A model generated the notes under the pieces. The model was not told the DNA's origin. It did no database searches and saw only the letters and a program-made list of their open reading frames with translations. 64,000 bases of DNA from CBDAMZ01 sp965197375 (GTDB lineage: Bacteria; Acidobacteriota; Vicinamibacteria; Vicinamibacterales; UBA8438): positions 496,001 to 560,000 of the forward strand of contig CBDAMZ010000010.1 in the NCBI GenBank assembly GCA_965197375.1, given 5' to 3'. The translations under genes and the position numbers were made by a program. Of the stretch, positions 61,281 through 64,000 are shown piece by piece (the stretch's first letter is position 1; every line of letters starts with the position of its first letter).

Positions 61281-63125
61281 TCATTGGCGGCCGATGAACT
61301 CCAACAGGCCAAGGGTGAGCCATGGTACATACGTGATGATCAGGACACCAAACCCTCGGATGACCAGGAACGGCAGTGACGCCCGGTAGACCTCGAGCAG
61401 CGGCCGTTCAAACCGGTAGGACGCCAGGAAGAGGTTCAAGCCGACCGGCGGTGTCAGATAGCCCAGCTCCAGATTGGCAATGAAAATGATGCCCAGGTGG
61501 ACCGGGTCGATTCCGTAAGCCGCGCCGATCGTGCTGATGAGCGGCACCACAACGACAATGGCGGAGAAGATATCCATCAGACAGCCGACGATAAGCAGAA
61601 ACCCGTTGAGCGCGAGCAGAAACAGGAGCTTTGACTCGATGTGCGCCTGCGTCCAATCGAGCAGACGAAACGGGATGTCCACGTCGACCATGTAGGCGGT
61701 AAATCCCTTTGCGACCGCCAGAATGATCAGGACGCCGCCGATCAGCTCGACGCACTTGCGGAACGCATGGCGTAGCCCCGGACCAATGAGGAAATCGCGG
61801 TGGACCACGCCGGTGATGATGGCTGCATACAGCGCCGCCAGAGCCGACGTCTCAACCAGCGTCGCCCGGCCGCTGAAAAGCGCGACGAGCACGACGATCG
61901 GGAGGCCAAGCTCCCACTTTGCTCCCCACAGCGCCGCACGCGCCTCGGACCACGCAAACGCGTGACGGCCCGCGCCTGTGACGAGTCCTTCACGCATCCC
62001 CCAGCCGCTAACCACCGCGATCAAGAGCACGCCAGGCAGGATGCCCCCAATAAACAGATTCTCAGGGGTGATCTCCGCGATGACGGCGTAGAGAATGAGC
62101 GGCATGGCAGGTGGCAGCAGTAGCCCGAGAGACCCGGACGCGGTCAGCAGGCCAACGGAGAAGCGATCTCGATAGCCATCGTTGATCAGCGCGGGCATGA
62201 GTAGCCCGCCGAGGGCGAGGATCGTCACCCCGGATCCGCCCGTAAAGATGGTGAAGAAAGCGCAAGCGATAACACAGCCAACGGCGGTCCCGCCCGGCAC
62301 CCACCCGACCAGCGCCCGAAACAGCCGCAATAAGCGCTCAGACGTGTGGCCCTCGGCCAGGATGAAGCCGGTCAAAGTGAAGAGCGGAATCGCCGGCAAG
62401 TGTGGCTCGGTTGCTAGATCGTAGGCATACAGCGGCACGGTCGCCGGGTGGATCGCCTCGGTCATGTACAAGAACAGCGCTGCGCCCGCAAGGACGGTGA
62501 AAATGGGGGCGCCAGCCATAGCGGCCAGCACGACCAGCACAATCCACGGCCATCCTGCTGTGCCTTCTAGAATCTCGAACGACTGAGTGAGCCACACCCC
62601 CGCCACAACACCGATCGCGACGGTCGCACGCGCGGGCCAGCCACCTGCACGCCAGGCCAGTCGGAGAGCAATAAGGGCAAATGACACCGGAAGCACGAGC
62701 TGAAAGACCCATGTGGGAATGCCGAGGGCGATCTCCCGCCCTTCACCAACCTCCATGGCGACGAAGACGATCGCGGCCGTCGCAAGGATGGCCGACACCG
62801 TGGCACCAACGGTCGACGAGAATACTTCTGTCGCCCGACGAATGGGCCCCGCTGCAATGAAGTTCGCCGTGGTCAGTGCGATCAGCTTGCCGTGCCGTGC
62901 TGCCAGACCAGCACCAAGAAACCCAACCACCAGCGTGAAGTGCTGAACAAAAGGAATGGAGCCGGGAATCCCGCCCGGCGTGAGCGGGCGGATGACGATC
63001 TCGGCCAGCGGCAGCAACACCATCGCCGCGAGGGCAAGCGTCGCAATTAATTCTTCAGTGGTTTTAGCGATCCCGAGAAGGCGTGAGCCTGGCCCGGAGG
63101 CTTCGGCCGGCTGCCATGTGCTCAT
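61281..63125 (-). CDS. TRAP transporter permease, DctQ-DctM fusion
   Basis: A 614-residue membrane protein fusing the small (DctQ, about 1-170) and large (DctM, about 190-614) permease subunits of a TRAP transporter. DctM motifs are ILALGGLLMPALINDGY and GSLGLLLPPAMPLILYAVIAE; the last part has LELGYLTPPVGLNLFLASY. TRAP systems import organic acids with Na+ using a soluble binding protein, here the DctP just upstream. The substrate is not indicated. Confidence 0.93.
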   Translation of the reverse strand: MSTWQPAEASGPGSRLLGIAKTTEELIATLALAAMVLLPLAEIVIRPLTPGGIPGSIPFVQHFTLVVGFLGAGLAARHGKLIALTTANFIAAGPIRRATEVFSSTVGATVSAILATAAIVFVAMEVGEGREIALGIPTWVFQLVLPVSFALIALRLAWRAGGWPARATVAIGVVAGVWLTQSFEILEGTAGWPWIVLVVLAAMAGAPIFTVLAGAALFLYMTEAIHPATVPLYAYDLATEPHLPAIPLFTLTGFILAEGHTSERLLRLFRALVGWVPGGTAVGCVIACAFFTIFTGGSGVTILALGGLLMPALINDGYRDRFSVGLLTASGSLGLLLPPAMPLILYAVIAEITPENLFIGGILPGVLLIAVVSGWGMREGLVTGAGRHAFAWSEARAALWGAKWELGLPIVVLVALFSGRATLVETSALAALYAAIITGVVHRDFLIGPGLRHAFRKCVELIGGVLIILAVAKGFTAYMVDVDIPFRLLDWTQAHIESKLLFLLALNGFLLIVGCLMDIFSAIVVVVPLISTIGAAYGIDPVHLGIIFIANLELGYLTPPVGLNLFLASYRFERPLLEVYRASLPFLVIRGFGVLIITYVPWLTLGLLEFIGRQ

Positions 63126-63167
63126 GGTGGGAATGCCAATCCGGACCGTGCTATGTGACCCAGCCCG

Positions 63168-64000
63168 TCACGGTGCAACCTTGTCGACGCGATACGCGTT
63201 CCGCTCGCGGATGGCAAGATCGTAGATAGCAGTCGGTACCAGACGGCCACGCCAGGAGGCCGTAAGTTCGTCGGCTATCTTCCCAAATTCGTTCGCGGTG
63301 GCAGCATCAACCATCGTAACCGTGAGACCGCGCTCTTTCATTTCATCGACCGACTGACGATCTTGCAAAGGCACTTCCGCCCACGTTCGCTCTTCGGTCG
63401 CTTTTGCGCTCTTGCGAATTGCCGCCCGATCGGCTCCGTCGATCCCCCGCCATGCACGCTCGGTCATCACCGTCGCGCCCAATAGTGGACTCAACCGAAC
63501 GCCGAGCATGTAAGACACCTTCCGGTACCACTGAAACACCAGCGCGCCGTACGGCGGACTCGGATACGCGTCGATGAGCCCTGTGTTCAATCCCATTAAC
63601 ACGTCGCTAATCGCCAGCGGCACCGGCCCGAAGCCGTTCTCCTTGTACCACTGTACCGTCTCGTTGTCGCCGGACGGCACAAAGAGCTTGGTCTTCTTTA
63701 GGTCGTCAAGATTCCTTACCGGATCTGCTGAGAAGATATGGAGCCAGCCGGCGTGGCTCCAGTTAAGCAGGACCAACCCCTGATCGGCCAGAATGTTTTC
63801 CAGTCTCGGAGTCAGTTGCCGGAGCACGTGGCGTGACTCGTCATCCGACTCGAAAAAGAACGGGATCGCAAACACGCCGAATGCGTCATCGACCTCACTA
63901 AGGCCCGATTGGGTCAGAGCGGCAACTTGAGGATTGTTCAGTCGCATGCGACGAATGACCGTCGACTCGTCTCCCATGGAACCGCCTGACACAATGCGTA
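63168..64000 (-). CDS. TRAP transporter solute-binding protein, DctP family (cut by right edge)
   Basis: The C-terminal ~275 residues of a periplasmic binding protein; the frame stays open to the window edge, so the signal peptide and N-terminal domain start are missing. GSMGDESTVIRRMRLNNPQV is the family's early conserved segment. Further hallmarks are LKKTKLFVPSGDNETVQWYK, VPLAISDVLMGLNTGLIDAYP (ligand pocket) and a late helical region. The internal GTG at 63992 is not the real start. It lies 42 nt upstream of the DctQM gene. Confidence 0.9.
   Translation of the reverse strand, partial: RIVSGGSMGDESTVIRRMRLNNPQVAALTQSGLSEVDDAFGVFAIPFFFESDDESRHVLRQLTPRLENILADQGLVLLNWSHAGWLHIFSADPVRNLDDLKKTKLFVPSGDNETVQWYKENGFGPVPLAISDVLMGLNTGLIDAYPSPPYGALVFQWYRKVSYMLGVRLSPLLGATVMTERAWRGIDGADRAAIRKSAKATEERTWAEVPLQDRQSVDEMKERGLTVTMVDAATANEFGKIADELTASWRGRLVPTAIYDLAIRERNAYRVDKVAP

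Overview
The window is a G+C-rich bacterial chromosome segment (roughly 60% by eye), packed with housekeeping and metabolic genes on both strands. I saw no rRNA, tRNA, CRISPR array, phage module or transposase gene. The gene mix suggests an aerobic Acidobacteriota relative, possibly class Vicinamibacteria: hpnCDE squalene genes, carboxypeptidase-regulatory/TPR lipoproteins, a Bacillus-like fadN-fadA-fadE set, DUF420, DUF1684 and TRAP transporters. This is inferred from gene content; no marker gene decides it.

Layout. 1-5.6 kb: the end of an M23 peptidase, a cupredoxin-like lipoprotein, heme A and heme O synthases, an ABC exporter split by a small palindromic element, and a DUF420 membrane protein. 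This is a cytochrome-oxidase maturation neighbourhood. 5.8-7.6 kb: two paralogous secreted proteins with a carboxypeptidase-regulatory domain and TPRs. 7.9-15.2 kb: a fatty-acid beta-oxidation locus (FadN-type dehydrogenase/hydratase, two alpha/beta hydrolases, thiolase, acyl-CoA dehydrogenase). The dehydrogenase and the first hydrolase carry single-base frameshifts. 15.2-25.4 kb: a DUF1684 lipoprotein, HAD phosphatase, SirB1-like protein, M20 dipeptidase, rhodanese, MBL hydrolase plus (frameshifted) thioesterase, a tandem ThyX-like protein, peptide deformylase, NUDIX hydrolase and ThiI. 25.4-28.7 kb: hpnC-hpnD-hpnE, making squalene for hopanoids.

28.7-42.1 kb: cobalamin adenosyltransferase, a short MutY, YgfZ, a large secreted alpha/beta hydrolase without its nucleophile serine, FHA protein, SDR, a degenerate malate-dehydrogenase-like protein, a 2-oxoacid dehydrogenase E2 followed by LipB, an HU protein, QueF, an Smr protein, a diaminopropionate ammonia-lyase-like enzyme and a membrane zinc peptidase. 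42.1-45.4 kb: a complete frdABCD-type succinate/fumarate oxidoreductase operon. 45.8-55.4 kb: two tandem phytoene-desaturase-like FAD oxidoreductases, a P5C-dehydrogenase-like ALDH, a Tat-exported amidase, a D-serine-dehydratase/D-threonine-aldolase-like enzyme, a MerR regulator and a ThiO-like oxidase; together these look like amino-acid or amide catabolism. 55.5-58.7 kb: PhoU, a Na/phosphate cotransporter and a PlsB-like acyltransferase. 59-64 kb: an M20 deacylase, a TolB-like lipoprotein and a TRAP transporter (fused DctQM plus DctP, cut by the right edge).

Beyond single genes, three patterns stand out. First, a dispersed, TA-flanked palindromic repeat family occupies several intergenic gaps, and its TAG end appears to coincide with stop codons of neighbouring genes. 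Second, several genes have a -10-like hexamer only 6-9 nt before the start codon, suggesting leaderless mRNAs. Third, several apparent enzymes have lost or shuffled key active-site motifs (tandem ThyX, the hydrolase at 31.7 kb, the MDH-like protein).
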